Shown here: one piece after another, positions 9,447 through 17,031 of the stretch
How the letters are laid out: every line of letters starts with the position of its first letter
Numbering within the stretch: the first letter of the stretch is position 1
Assembly (NCBI RefSeq): GCF_044377145.1
Contig: NZ_JBILJQ010000007.1
Coordinates: 1-64,000, forward strand
Source: Aquimonas sp044377145
GTDB taxonomy: Bacteria > Pseudomonadota > Gammaproteobacteria > Xanthomonadales > Xanthomonadaceae
Reading direction: 5' to 3'
Length of the DNA: 64,000 nt
The notes under the pieces: generated by a model
What the model saw: only the letters and a program-made list of their open reading frames with translations
Database searches by the model: none
What the model was told of the DNA's origin: nothing
Translations under genes and position numbers: made by a program

Positions 9447-11852
9447 ATGCCTCCACAAAAGCTGTTCGCGAGCCTTGCACTCAGCCTGCGCGGCGCACTC
9501 TGGCAAAGCGCTCGCAGCCTGCGCGTGCAGCGTCGTGACTGGGCGCTGTGGGTCCTGTTGATCGGCATCGGTTGCGCGGTCGCCAGCCTCGGTGTGCAGC
9601 TGCTGCGAACGGTGCTGCTGGCGCCGCTGCCATACCCGCAGGCCGAGCAGCTGGTGCGGATTCGCGAATCCAGCCCACCCAGCTTTCAGGGCTTTCAGGT
9701 CAGCCTGGCGCGCTTCGCCTACTGGCAGCAGCAGGCAAAGAGCTTTTCGGCGATGGCGCAGTACCGGACGACCGGCGTTAGCCTGGGTTCTGGTGATGGC
9801 GCTGAACGGGTCGCCGCGGCGCGGGTGACGCCGGATCTGCTGCAGGTGCTGGGCAGTCAGCTGTCGTGGGGATCGGGCTTTGCGGACGAAGACACGCCGC
9901 AGGTGTTAATCAGCGATCGCGTGTGGCGCACCCAGCTGCAGAGTGACACTCGTCGGCTGTTGCAGCCGCTGTGGGTGGAAGGTGAGCGGCACCAGATCGC
10001 TGGCGTGCTGCCTGCAGGCTTCGACTTCCCCGAGGCCGGAGCCGAGCTGTTGCTGCGCTGGCAGCCCGATGCGCGCGAACTGGCCGGCGTCGGCGGCAAT
10101 CGCGCTCATGTGATCGCGCGTCTCAAGCCCAGTACGGATGCCGCCGCCGCACTGGCAGAAATCACTGCCTTGGCCCAGCAGTTCGAACTTCAGTATCCAA
10201 AAATGCGGCCCTGGCAGCCGGAGATCGGCATGCACGCTGAAGATCTGGTGGCTCCGCAGCGGCCCGCTCTGTTGATGCTGACGGTGGTGATCGTGCTGTT
10301 GATCCTGAGCCTGCTCGGTGCACTGGCGGCTCTGGCTTTGCTGCGGGCGGCAGCGCAAGGATCCGATAGCGCATTGAAGTCGGCCCTGGGCGCCACCGCC
10401 GCGCAGCTGCGCCTGCAGGGTCTATTCGAAGTGCTGCTGCCCGGTCTGCTGGGCGGCGCGCTCGGACTTGTGCTGGCAACGCTGGGCGCGCCACTGCTGG
10501 CGACGCTGGCAGGGCCGTATCTACCGCGCGCGCAGGGGTTCAGCCTGCATGTCGAGAACGCCGTGCTGGGCCTCTTGATGGGGCCGGTCATGGCCGTGCT
10601 TGCGGCCCTGCCCTCAATCGGTTGGGCGGCGGCGAGTGCGCCCTCGGCGACAGCGCTGCGTGCGCATCGATCGGTGCCGATGGTGCGTCTGCGCACGGCC
10701 CTGATCGGCGCCAAGTTCAGCCTGGCCTTTGTGCTGTTGGCTTCGTCGCTCGCATTGATCGCTGCCAGTGCCCGCACTGCCGCAATCGATCCCGGGTTTG
10801 CCACCACCGATCGACAATTCGCCCGCTTCAGCCTGCCGACCCTGCGCTACGCGGATGACGACAGTGTCTACGCCCTGCAGCGGCGCGTGCTGGAAGAGGC
10901 CCGTGCGATTCCCGGCGTTGAGTCTGCAAGCTTGAGTCACAGCCTGCCGGTGCTGCGGCACTACCAGCTGTTGGTGGATGTCGAGGACGGTCTGCAGTCG
11001 AACTTGGAGGCCGCGCCCTCGGGCAACTATGCGCTGGTCTCCGAGCAACACCTGAAGACCTTGGGCCTGCGCCTGCTGCGCGGGCGCGCGATCGACGCAT
11101 CGGACCATGCCAATGCGGCGCCGGTGGCCCTGGTCAGTGCCGGGTTCGAGCAGCGCTGGTTTGGCGACGGCGAGGCCTTGGGCAAACGCGTTCGAGTGGT
11201 GAACGATCCGGCCTGGCGCGAAGTGGTAGGCGTAGTCGCCGATATCGACCAGCACGGCGCGGGTCTGGACACGGTGCCGCAGCTTTACGGGCCGCTGGCG
11301 CAGCGGGCTGAGCGCGATGTGTTTCTGGTGCTGCAGTCCGGGCGCAGCGCGGCCGACCTGCAGAGCGCGCTGCGTGCGCGCCTGCAGACGCTGGACCCGG
11401 CCCTGGCGCTGGATCCGCTGCGGCCACTGGCCGAGGTCGAGCCCCTGTCGATCAAGCTCACCCGCATGCTCGCTGCAATGGTGGCTGGCTTTGCCTTGGC
11501 GGCGGTGTTGATCGCGCTGCTGGGCCTCTATGCGAGCTTGCGGGTCGCCGTGCTGCAGCGGCAGCGCGAGTTCGGTCTGCGTCGCGCACTGGGCGCCAGC
11601 GACCGCGTGCTGCTGGGCGTGATCCTGCGTCCGGCCCTGGGGCTCGCGGTCGGCGGTTGCCTGTTGGGCGTCTGCCTGCAGGTACTGCTGCAACACCTGG
11701 GCGCGGGTTGGCTGCAGGGTTTGCCGATGCCAGCACCGCTTCAGCTAGTCACAGTCGCGCTGACCTTGTTGAGTCTGAGCCTGCTCGCCGCCTTGGGGCC
11801 CGCGAGCACGGCCCTAAGGGCGCCCTCGATGCAGATGCTGCGGGCGCACTAG
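9447..11852 (+). CDS. Stand-alone FtsX/MacB-type ABC permease (copy 0 of the array)
   Basis: An 801-aa inner-membrane protein with the duplicated MacB-like layout. It has an N-terminal helix (about 31-55), a periplasmic MacB_PCD domain, three helices (about 285-400), then a second module with a periplasmic domain and a final helix trio (about 675-795). Start chosen for GGAAAGGA eight bases upstream. The second coupling segment is well kept (REFGLRRALGAS). In the first module the ACANLANL stretch seen in the later copies is replaced by SLLGALAALALL, so this is the most divergent copy. It lies upstream of the sigma-54 promoter and so outside the main operon, and has no ATPase of its own. It probably borrows one of the two ATPases downstream. 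Confidence 0.85.
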   Translation: MPPQKLFASLALSLRGALWQSARSLRVQRRDWALWVLLIGIGCAVASLGVQLLRTVLLAPLPYPQAEQLVRIRESSPPSFQGFQVSLARFAYWQQQAKSFSAMAQYRTTGVSLGSGDGAERVAAARVTPDLLQVLGSQLSWGSGFADEDTPQVLISDRVWRTQLQSDTRRLLQPLWVEGERHQIAGVLPAGFDFPEAGAELLLRWQPDARELAGVGGNRAHVIARLKPSTDAAAALAEITALAQQFELQYPKMRPWQPEIGMHAEDLVAPQRPALLMLTVVIVLLILSLLGALAALALLRAAAQGSDSALKSALGATAAQLRLQGLFEVLLPGLLGGALGLVLATLGAPLLATLAGPYLPRAQGFSLHVENAVLGLLMGPVMAVLAALPSIGWAAASAPSATALRAHRSVPMVRLRTALIGAKFSLAFVLLASSLALIAASARTAAIDPGFATTDRQFARFSLPTLRYADDDSVYALQRRVLEEARAIPGVESASLSHSLPVLRHYQLLVDVEDGLQSNLEAAPSGNYALVSEQHLKTLGLRLLRGRAIDASDHANAAPVALVSAGFEQRWFGDGEALGKRVRVVNDPAWREVVGVVADIDQHGAGLDTVPQLYGPLAQRAERDVFLVLQSGRSAADLQSALRARLQTLDPALALDPLRPLAEVEPLSIKLTRMLAAMVAGFALAAVLIALLGLYASLRVAVLQRQREFGLRRALGASDRVLLGVILRPALGLAVGGCLLGVCLQVLLQHLGAGWLQGLPMPAPLQLVTVALTLLSLSLLAALGPASTALRAPSMQMLRAH

Positions 11853-12044
11853 CCGCTGGCCTCGCGCTGCGGGTGATTGCTCCGAGCGCGATGGCTGCGC
11901 CTGCGGTTCTGTCAATGTCGCGCTGGGCTTTGCGGCCGAGCACGGATTCCCTCCGGCGCCCAATCGCATTGCGCGCCCAGGCCCGACACTGCGTCCGTCC
12001 GCAAGCGGAATCGTCCGAAACCGGGCACGAGCTGCTCGCGGCGG

Positions 12045-12062
12045 CTGTTCGAAAACGGACAG
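12045..12062. promoter_or_regulatory. Candidate enhancer-binding site for the NtrC-type activator
   Basis: An imperfect inverted repeat, CTGTTCGAAAACGGACAG, lies about 50 bp upstream of the sigma-54 promoter. A second dyad, TCCGC-aa-GCGGA, lies at 11998-12009. The spacing suits binding sites of a sigma-54 activator, and such a regulator is encoded at the end of this locus. Assignment rests on position and symmetry only. Confidence 0.35.
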
Positions 12063-12111
12063 TCGCCCCGCGCAGAACCTGCAAGCCATTGATCCAAAAA
12101 CGCTTATCGAG

Positions 12112-12129
12112 TTGGCACGCCGCGTGCTA
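12112..12129 (+). promoter_or_regulatory. Sigma-54 (-24/-12) promoter of the adaptor-ATPase-permease operon
   Basis: The sequence TTGGCACGCCGCGTGCTA matches the sigma-54 consensus (TGGCACG-N4-TTGC): the invariant GG (-24) and GC (-12) are present and exactly ten bases apart. Only the T before GC at -12 differs (G). Predicted transcription would begin near 12138, two bases before the adaptor ATG at 12140, so the message would be essentially leaderless. Consistent with this, there is no Shine-Dalgarno before that ATG. Confidence 0.7.
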
Positions 12130-12139
12130 AAGCCAGTCC

Positions 12140-13390
12140 ATGGACATTCAACGCCTCGATCTCAAACAACAGGCCCGCCGTCGTCGGATCGCGCTAATCG
12201 TCGCTGCCGTCGTCGCGCTGGCTGCCCTGGTCGGCTTCGTCAGCCGGCTCGACCCCGCCGCGCCCTCGGTGGCCAAGAGCAGCCTGTGGCTGGATACGGT
12301 CAAGCAGGGCGACATGCTGCGCGAAGTGCGCGGGCCCGGCGTGCTGGTGCCGAAGGAGATCCGCTGGATCGCCGCCGAATCCAACGCGCGGGTCGAGCGC
12401 ATCGTGGTGCGGCCGGGTGCGGTGGTCGAGGCCGATACGGTGATTCTGGAGCTGTCCAATCCCGAGGTGGTCGATCAGCAGCTGTCGGCGGTTTCGGCCT
12501 TGACCGCGGCCGAGGCTGACTACACCGCCAAGCAGATGGGCCTGGAAAGCCAGCTGCTGGATCAGCGCGCGGCGCTGGCTGGTATTCGAGCCGACTACGA
12601 GGGTGCGCGGCTGCAGGCCGAGGCCGAAACCGAGCTGGCCGGACGCGGCATCATTTCGCGCATCCAGGCGCGCCGCAGCGAGCTGACCTCGGAGCAGCTC
12701 AAGCTGCGCGAGGGCATCGAGGTCGAGCGGATCGAGAAGTTCGAGCAGACCCTGCGCGCCCAGCTCGCCGCCGAGCGCGCGCGCATCGAGCAGCTGAAGA
12801 ACGTGGCCGAACTGCGGCGCCGCCAGGCCGAAGCGCTGAAGGTGCGCGCGGGCATCGCCGGCGTGCTGCAGCAGGTGCCGGTGCAGGAGGGCCAGCAGGT
12901 CGCCGCCGGCACCAATCTGGCCCGGGTCGCCAAGCCCGGCGAACTGATGGCCGAGCTGCGCATCAGCGAAACCCAGGTCAAGGACATCCTGCACGGCCAG
13001 CAGGTGCGGGTGGATACGCGCAATGGCGTGGTGGCCGGGCAGGTGGTCCGCATCGACCCCGCCGTTCAGAACGGCACCGTGCTGGTCGAAGTCGAGTTCA
13101 CCGAAGCCTTGCCGGCCAGCGCCCGCCCCGACCTCAGCGTTGATGGCACCATCGAGATCGAACGTCTGCAGAACGTTCTGTACGTCGGCCGACCGGCCTA
13201 TGGCCAGCCCGAAAGCGAAGTGCGGCTGTTCCGCGTTGACGCCGAAGGCCAGGCCCAGCGCGTGCCCGTGCGCATCGGCCGCGCCTCGGTCAACCTGATT
13301 GAAATCCAGCAAGGCCTGGCGCCCGGCGACCAGATCATCCTGTCGGACACCTCGCAGTGGGAGGGGTATGAGCGACTTCGGGTGGATTGA
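12140..13390 (+). CDS. Periplasmic adaptor (HlyD/MacA-like membrane-fusion protein)
   Basis: A 416-aa membrane-fusion protein that would link inner-membrane permeases to an outer-membrane channel or a periplasmic target. A short basic N-terminus (ARRRR) precedes one membrane anchor (about 18-36). Next come a split lipoyl/barrel region (RVERIVVRPGAVVEADTVILELSNPE), a long alpha-helical coiled-coil hairpin (about 110-235), the second lipoyl half (VRAGIAGVLQQVPVQEGQQVAAG), a beta-barrel and a membrane-proximal domain. It is the first gene after the sigma-54 promoter. No TolC-like gene is present, so an outer-membrane partner must be encoded elsewhere or is not needed. The gap to the ATPase gene (262 nt) is filled mostly by a GGGAATC repeat cluster. 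Confidence 0.88.
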   Translation: MDIQRLDLKQQARRRRIALIVAAVVALAALVGFVSRLDPAAPSVAKSSLWLDTVKQGDMLREVRGPGVLVPKEIRWIAAESNARVERIVVRPGAVVEADTVILELSNPEVVDQQLSAVSALTAAEADYTAKQMGLESQLLDQRAALAGIRADYEGARLQAEAETELAGRGIISRIQARRSELTSEQLKLREGIEVERIEKFEQTLRAQLAAERARIEQLKNVAELRRRQAEALKVRAGIAGVLQQVPVQEGQQVAAGTNLARVAKPGELMAELRISETQVKDILHGQQVRVDTRNGVVAGQVVRIDPAVQNGTVLVEVEFTEALPASARPDLSVDGTIEIERLQNVLYVGRPAYGQPESEVRLFRVDAEGQAQRVPVRIGRASVNLIEIQQGLAPGDQIILSDTSQWEGYERLRVD

Positions 13391-13400
13391 ACGCTTAAGC

Positions 13401-13585
13401 CGGGAATCGGGAATGGGGAATCGGGAATGGTTCGAGCCGGCCTGTTGCAGGCCGCGGCAGTATCGAAGCCGAGGCCGAGTGAAGACCCGCGAGCTTCAAG
13501 GCGCCAAGCTTCCCCGATTCCCGACTCTCCATTCCCGACTCCCGGCTTCTGACCGATTCCCGATTCCCCACTCTCGATTCCCGAG
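13401..13585. repeat. GGGAATCGGGAAT-type intergenic repeat, inverted pair
   Basis: Iterated GGGAATC/GGGAATG units at 13401-13430 are mirrored by inverted units (ATTCCCGA-type) at 13511-13585. The two arms could fold on each other around a spacer of about 80 nt. The same repeat type occurs at 30651-30674, 41806-41835 and 50063-50200. Here it sits inside an operon, between the adaptor and ATPase genes, where it could act on mRNA stability or partial termination. Confidence 0.8.
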
Positions 13586-13652
13586 TTGAGCAGGGCAGCC
13601 ATTCAGGCCGCCAACATCACATCACCTAATGAGCCACACGGAAGCCACACCA

Positions 13653-14423
13653 ATGACCACCAAGGCCCTGCTCAACCTCGAAGACATCGCCAAGGTCTTC
13701 TACACCGACGAAGTCGAAACCCATGCGTTGGCGGGGGTGCATTTCGCCATCGAGAAGGGTGAGTACGTGTCGATCTCCGGCCCCTCGGGCTGCGGCAAGT
13801 CGACCCTGCTGTCGATCCTCGGCCTGCTGGACACCCCGACCTCGGGCAGCTACGAGTTGAATGGCGTTCCGGTGCAGAACATCTCCGCCTCCGAGCGCGC
13901 GCGCATCCGCAACAAGGAGATCGGCTTCATCTTCCAGGCCTTCAACCTGATCGGTGATCTGTCGGTGTTCGAGAACGTCGAGCTGCCGCTCACCTACCGC
14001 GATGGCGTGTCCAAGGCCGAACGGCGCGATCGCGTGCAGAGCGCGCTGGAGCGGGTCGGCATGGCGCATCGGCTCAAGCACTATCCGGCCCAGCTTTCAG
14101 GCGGCCAGCAGCAGCGCGTGGCGGTGGCGCGCGCCCTGGTCGGACAGCCCTCGCTGCTGCTCGCGGATGAGCCGACCGGCAACCTCGACAGCAAGAACGG
14201 CGAGGCGGTGATGGCCCTGCTGGATGAGCTGCATCGCGCCGGCTCGACCATCTGCATGGTCACACACGACGCGCGCTACGCCGATTTCGCCCAGCGCAAG
14301 ATCTGCATGTTCGACGGCCGCATTGTCGACGAGGACACCCTGCACCGGCTGCGTCGCGAGGAAGAAGAGCGGCTGGACGCGCAGATCGCACGCGCCCGTG
14401 CCGGTGCACCCGCAGGTGCCTGA
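13653..14423 (+). CDS. ABC transporter ATP-binding protein (MacB/LolD type), first copy
   Basis: A 256-aa ATPase that would energise the permeases. It has Walker A GPSGCGKST (43-51), a Q-loop in FIFQAFNL, signature LSGGQQQR, Walker B LLLADEPTGNLD and switch His in MVTHD; all catalytic residues are canonical. An ATG eight codons upstream (13629) is possible, but the ATG at 13653 has GGAAG eight bases before it and the upstream one has no ribosome-binding site. The C-terminal tail (about 230-256) is rich in Arg, Glu and Ala and probably helical. It lies between the adaptor and the permease array. Confidence 0.93.
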   Translation: MTTKALLNLEDIAKVFYTDEVETHALAGVHFAIEKGEYVSISGPSGCGKSTLLSILGLLDTPTSGSYELNGVPVQNISASERARIRNKEIGFIFQAFNLIGDLSVFENVELPLTYRDGVSKAERRDRVQSALERVGMAHRLKHYPAQLSGGQQQRVAVARALVGQPSLLLADEPTGNLDSKNGEAVMALLDELHRAGSTICMVTHDARYADFAQRKICMFDGRIVDEDTLHRLRREEEERLDAQIARARAGAPAGA

Positions 14424-14471
14424 TCGCTGAGCTGCATCGAGCGCCGCGTTGCGGTTTCAGTGCAGGCGTCA

Positions 14472-14493
14472 GCGGGCTGTGCCAACAGCCCGC
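14472..14493 (+). promoter_or_regulatory. Hairpin between the first ATPase and the leader ORF
   Basis: An 8-bp perfect stem (GCGGGCTG/CAGCCCGC) with a 6-nt loop stands just before GCGTTTC and the strong AAGGAGG of the 19-codon ORF. There is no real T tract, so partial termination, attenuation or protection of the downstream message are all possible. Confidence 0.4.
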
Positions 14494-14511
14494 GCGTTTC
14501 AAGGAGGCGAC

Positions 14512-14571
14512 ATGCAAGGACGCATTCATTCACGGGCTACGCGGCCCGACACCGGAGCCCTCCAGCCATGA
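14512..14571 (+). CDS. 19-codon leader ORF coupled to permease 1
   Basis: A tiny frame encoding MQGRIHSRATRPDTGALQP. It has the strongest Shine-Dalgarno of the locus (AAGGAGG, 14501-14507, four bases before ATG). Its stop overlaps the start of permease 1 as ATGA. The peptide has no recognisable family. It may work as a translational-coupling leader that opens the permease start, perhaps with the hairpin just upstream. Chance occurrence cannot be ruled out because the frame is short. Confidence 0.35.
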   Translation: MQGRIHSRATRPDTGALQP

Positions 14572-16994
14572 CTGCAGTTCTGGTCGAACTCAAGCAAAGC
14601 CTGCGCAGCCTGCTGCGGCAGCCGGGGTTTCTGTTCACTGCCGTACTCACTCTCGCGCTCGGCATCGGCGCGGTGTCGGCGGTGTTCAGCGTGGTCAACG
14701 GCGTGCTGCTCAAGCCGCTGCCGTATCCGCAGGCTGAGCGCATTGTCGAGGTCCGGCGTGTCCAGGAACACTACGGTGGGCCGGTCTCACGACCGCTGTA
14801 TTTCGATTGGCGCGACGGCACGCGCGAAAGCTTCGAGGCACTCGCCGCGTACATCGGTGGCGTCACCACCCTCACCAGTGCGGAGGGCGCCGAACGACGC
14901 ACCAGCTACCAGGTGAGCCCGGAGTTCTGGGCGGTGATGGGCCTGCAGCCCGCGCTGGGACGATGGTTCGGCGAGGCGGAAGAGGCCAGCGGAGAACGTG
15001 TGGCGGTGTTGTCGTATGCGCTCTGGCAGCAGCGCTTCGGCGGACGCGCCGATGTTGTGGGGCAAACGCTGCAGCTCGATGGCGAGCCCTACAGCGTGGT
15101 CGGTGTGGCGCCGGACGCCCTGCGTCTGCCTGAGGGTGCCGAGATCTACCTGCCGACCCATCTGCCGCTGAGCGGCGCAGCGCGTGGCACCAGCTATCTG
15201 TTCCTGTTGGGCCGGCTCAGCGAAGGCGTAGCACCCGAACAGGCGGAAGCCCAGCTGGCCGCGGTCAATGCGCGCTTGGCCGAGGCCCATCCCGACGAGC
15301 ACGTGAAGCTCGGCGCGCGCCTGCAGCCGCTGCGCGAGAGCCTGGGGGCGCGTCTCGAAGAGCCGCTGTGGAGCCTGTTCGCAGCCTCACTGCTGGTGCT
15401 GCTGATCGCCTGCGCCAACCTCGCCAACCTGCTGCTGGCCCGCGCCGGCCAACGCAGCGCCGAGCTGGCGGTGCGGGCGGCGCTCGGCGCTGACCGGGGT
15501 CGACTGCTGCGCGCGGCACTGGCCGAGGCCTTGATGATCGCCGCGATCGGCGGGGCGGGAGGCCTGTTGATGGCGGCCATCGGCGTGCCCCTGCTGCTGG
15601 CCACCGCGCCTGATCTGTTGCCGGCCCAGGCGGAGGCGCGGCTTGACCTCAGCGTGGTGGCGGTGTCGCTTGGATTGAGCGTAGCGACCGTGCTGCTGTT
15701 CGCACTGCTGCCGGCGCGTCGAGCAGCGGCCGTGGCACCGGCCGGGAGTTTGCTGGAGGCCGGCCGCGGGCCGGCGGCCAGCCGCAGCGGCAATCGCGCA
15801 CGACGCGCCCTGGTGGTGGCCGAAGTGGCGCTGGCGGTGACCCTGCTCGCCGGTGCCGGACTGATGATCGAAAGCCTGCGCCGGCTTGGCGCGGTCGACG
15901 ATGGTGTGCGCACCGAGGGCGTCCTCACTGCCAGCATCGTGCTCAACGTACCGGCAGGCCCGACCGGAGAAGGCTGGGAAGACACCTACCGCCGCCACAC
16001 TCTGCATATCGCGCCGCGTCTGGACGCCGTGCTGGCCGCGGTTGCGGCGCTGCCGGGTGTGGAGTCGGTAGGCCTGAGCGATGCCCTCCCGCTGTCGGCA
16101 CGGGACAACTTCAGCTCCTCGGTGCGGGTGATCGGCGTCGAGCCGGCGGGCCGCGAGCCGGGCGCCAACTGGCGCTTCGTCAACCCGGACTACTTCGCTG
16201 CGGTGGGGCTTGCGATCGAGCAGGGCCGCGGCATCGAGTCCAGTGATGCACGCGCAGGCGAGATGCCGCAGAACGTGTTGGTCAACCGCAGCTTCGCCCA
16301 GCGCTTCATGGGCGAGGGCGATCCGGTCGGCCGCCAGGTGGAGTTCCTGGGCGGGCAGAAGACGGTGGTCGGTGTGGTCGCCGATACCCGCCACTTCGGA
16401 CCTGAGCGTGAGCCCCCACCGGAGGTCTACATGCACCACCACCAGGCGGTGCAGGAACAGTTTTTCCTCGCCTTGCGGGTGCGCGGCGAGCCACAGGCCT
16501 ATGCCGAGCAAGTGCGCGCGGCCCTGCATGCGCTCGACCCGACGATGCCGGTGTCCGATCTGCGCCCGTTCGCTGCCCTGGCCGGCGATGGCCAGGCCCT
16601 GCGTCGCTTCAACCTGCAGCTGATGGCGGTGTTCAGCGCAGTGGCGCTGGGACTGGCGGCGATCGGCCTGTACGGCGTGATCGCTTTCGGCGTCGAGCAG
16701 CGTCGACAGGAGCTCGGCATCCGCATGTCGCTGGGCGCGGATTCGCGCGGCCTGCTGGCGCTGCTGATGCGGCAGAACCTCGGCATGGTCGGGCTCGGTA
16801 TCGCGTTCGGTCTGGTCGGCGCCCTGCTGCTCGGCCGCGCCTTGGCCTCGCAACTGTTCGGTGTATCGGCCAGTGATCCGCTGGTGTTACTGAGCGTGGT
16901 CACCGTGCTGGCGGCGGTGGCGGCGGTGGCCTGTCTGATTCCCGCAATGCGTGCGGTGCGCGCCAGCCCGCTGCACGCCCTGCGCGGCGGTTGA
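14568..16994 (+). CDS. FtsX/MacB-type ABC permease 1 (eight-helix, duplicated module)
   Basis: An 808-aa inner-membrane protein with two MacB-like modules. TM1 is at about 18-45, with a periplasmic MacB_PCD domain to about 250. Helices follow near 267-293 (LLIACANLANLLLARAG), 320-348 and 360-383. The second module has a helix near 415-435, a periplasmic domain to about 670 and helices near 682-708, 735-758 and 770-795. Coupling segments that contact the ATPase are intact (AELAVRAALGAD; QELGIRMSLGAD). This domain order is that of the large duplicated permeases known mainly from Acidobacteria. Start chosen at the ATGA overlap with the 19-codon leader; GGAG lies ten bases before it. Substrate unknown. 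Confidence 0.9.
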   Translation: MTAVLVELKQSLRSLLRQPGFLFTAVLTLALGIGAVSAVFSVVNGVLLKPLPYPQAERIVEVRRVQEHYGGPVSRPLYFDWRDGTRESFEALAAYIGGVTTLTSAEGAERRTSYQVSPEFWAVMGLQPALGRWFGEAEEASGERVAVLSYALWQQRFGGRADVVGQTLQLDGEPYSVVGVAPDALRLPEGAEIYLPTHLPLSGAARGTSYLFLLGRLSEGVAPEQAEAQLAAVNARLAEAHPDEHVKLGARLQPLRESLGARLEEPLWSLFAASLLVLLIACANLANLLLARAGQRSAELAVRAALGADRGRLLRAALAEALMIAAIGGAGGLLMAAIGVPLLLATAPDLLPAQAEARLDLSVVAVSLGLSVATVLLFALLPARRAAAVAPAGSLLEAGRGPAASRSGNRARRALVVAEVALAVTLLAGAGLMIESLRRLGAVDDGVRTEGVLTASIVLNVPAGPTGEGWEDTYRRHTLHIAPRLDAVLAAVAALPGVESVGLSDALPLSARDNFSSSVRVIGVEPAGREPGANWRFVNPDYFAAVGLAIEQGRGIESSDARAGEMPQNVLVNRSFAQRFMGEGDPVGRQVEFLGGQKTVVGVVADTRHFGPEREPPPEVYMHHHQAVQEQFFLALRVRGEPQAYAEQVRAALHALDPTMPVSDLRPFAALAGDGQALRRFNLQLMAVFSAVALGLAAIGLYGVIAFGVEQRRQELGIRMSLGADSRGLLALLMRQNLGMVGLGIAFGLVGALLLGRALASQLFGVSASDPLVLLSVVTVLAAVAAVACLIPAMRAVRASPLHALRGG

Positions 16995-17031
16995 TTCCCG
17001 ATCCTGATCCGCGTCAACCAAGGAACTCCGA

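Noticed and set aside
13629..13652. Upstream ATG for the first ATPase
   Set aside because: It lacks a ribosome-binding site, whereas the ATG at 13653 has one at the right distance. It is not excluded.
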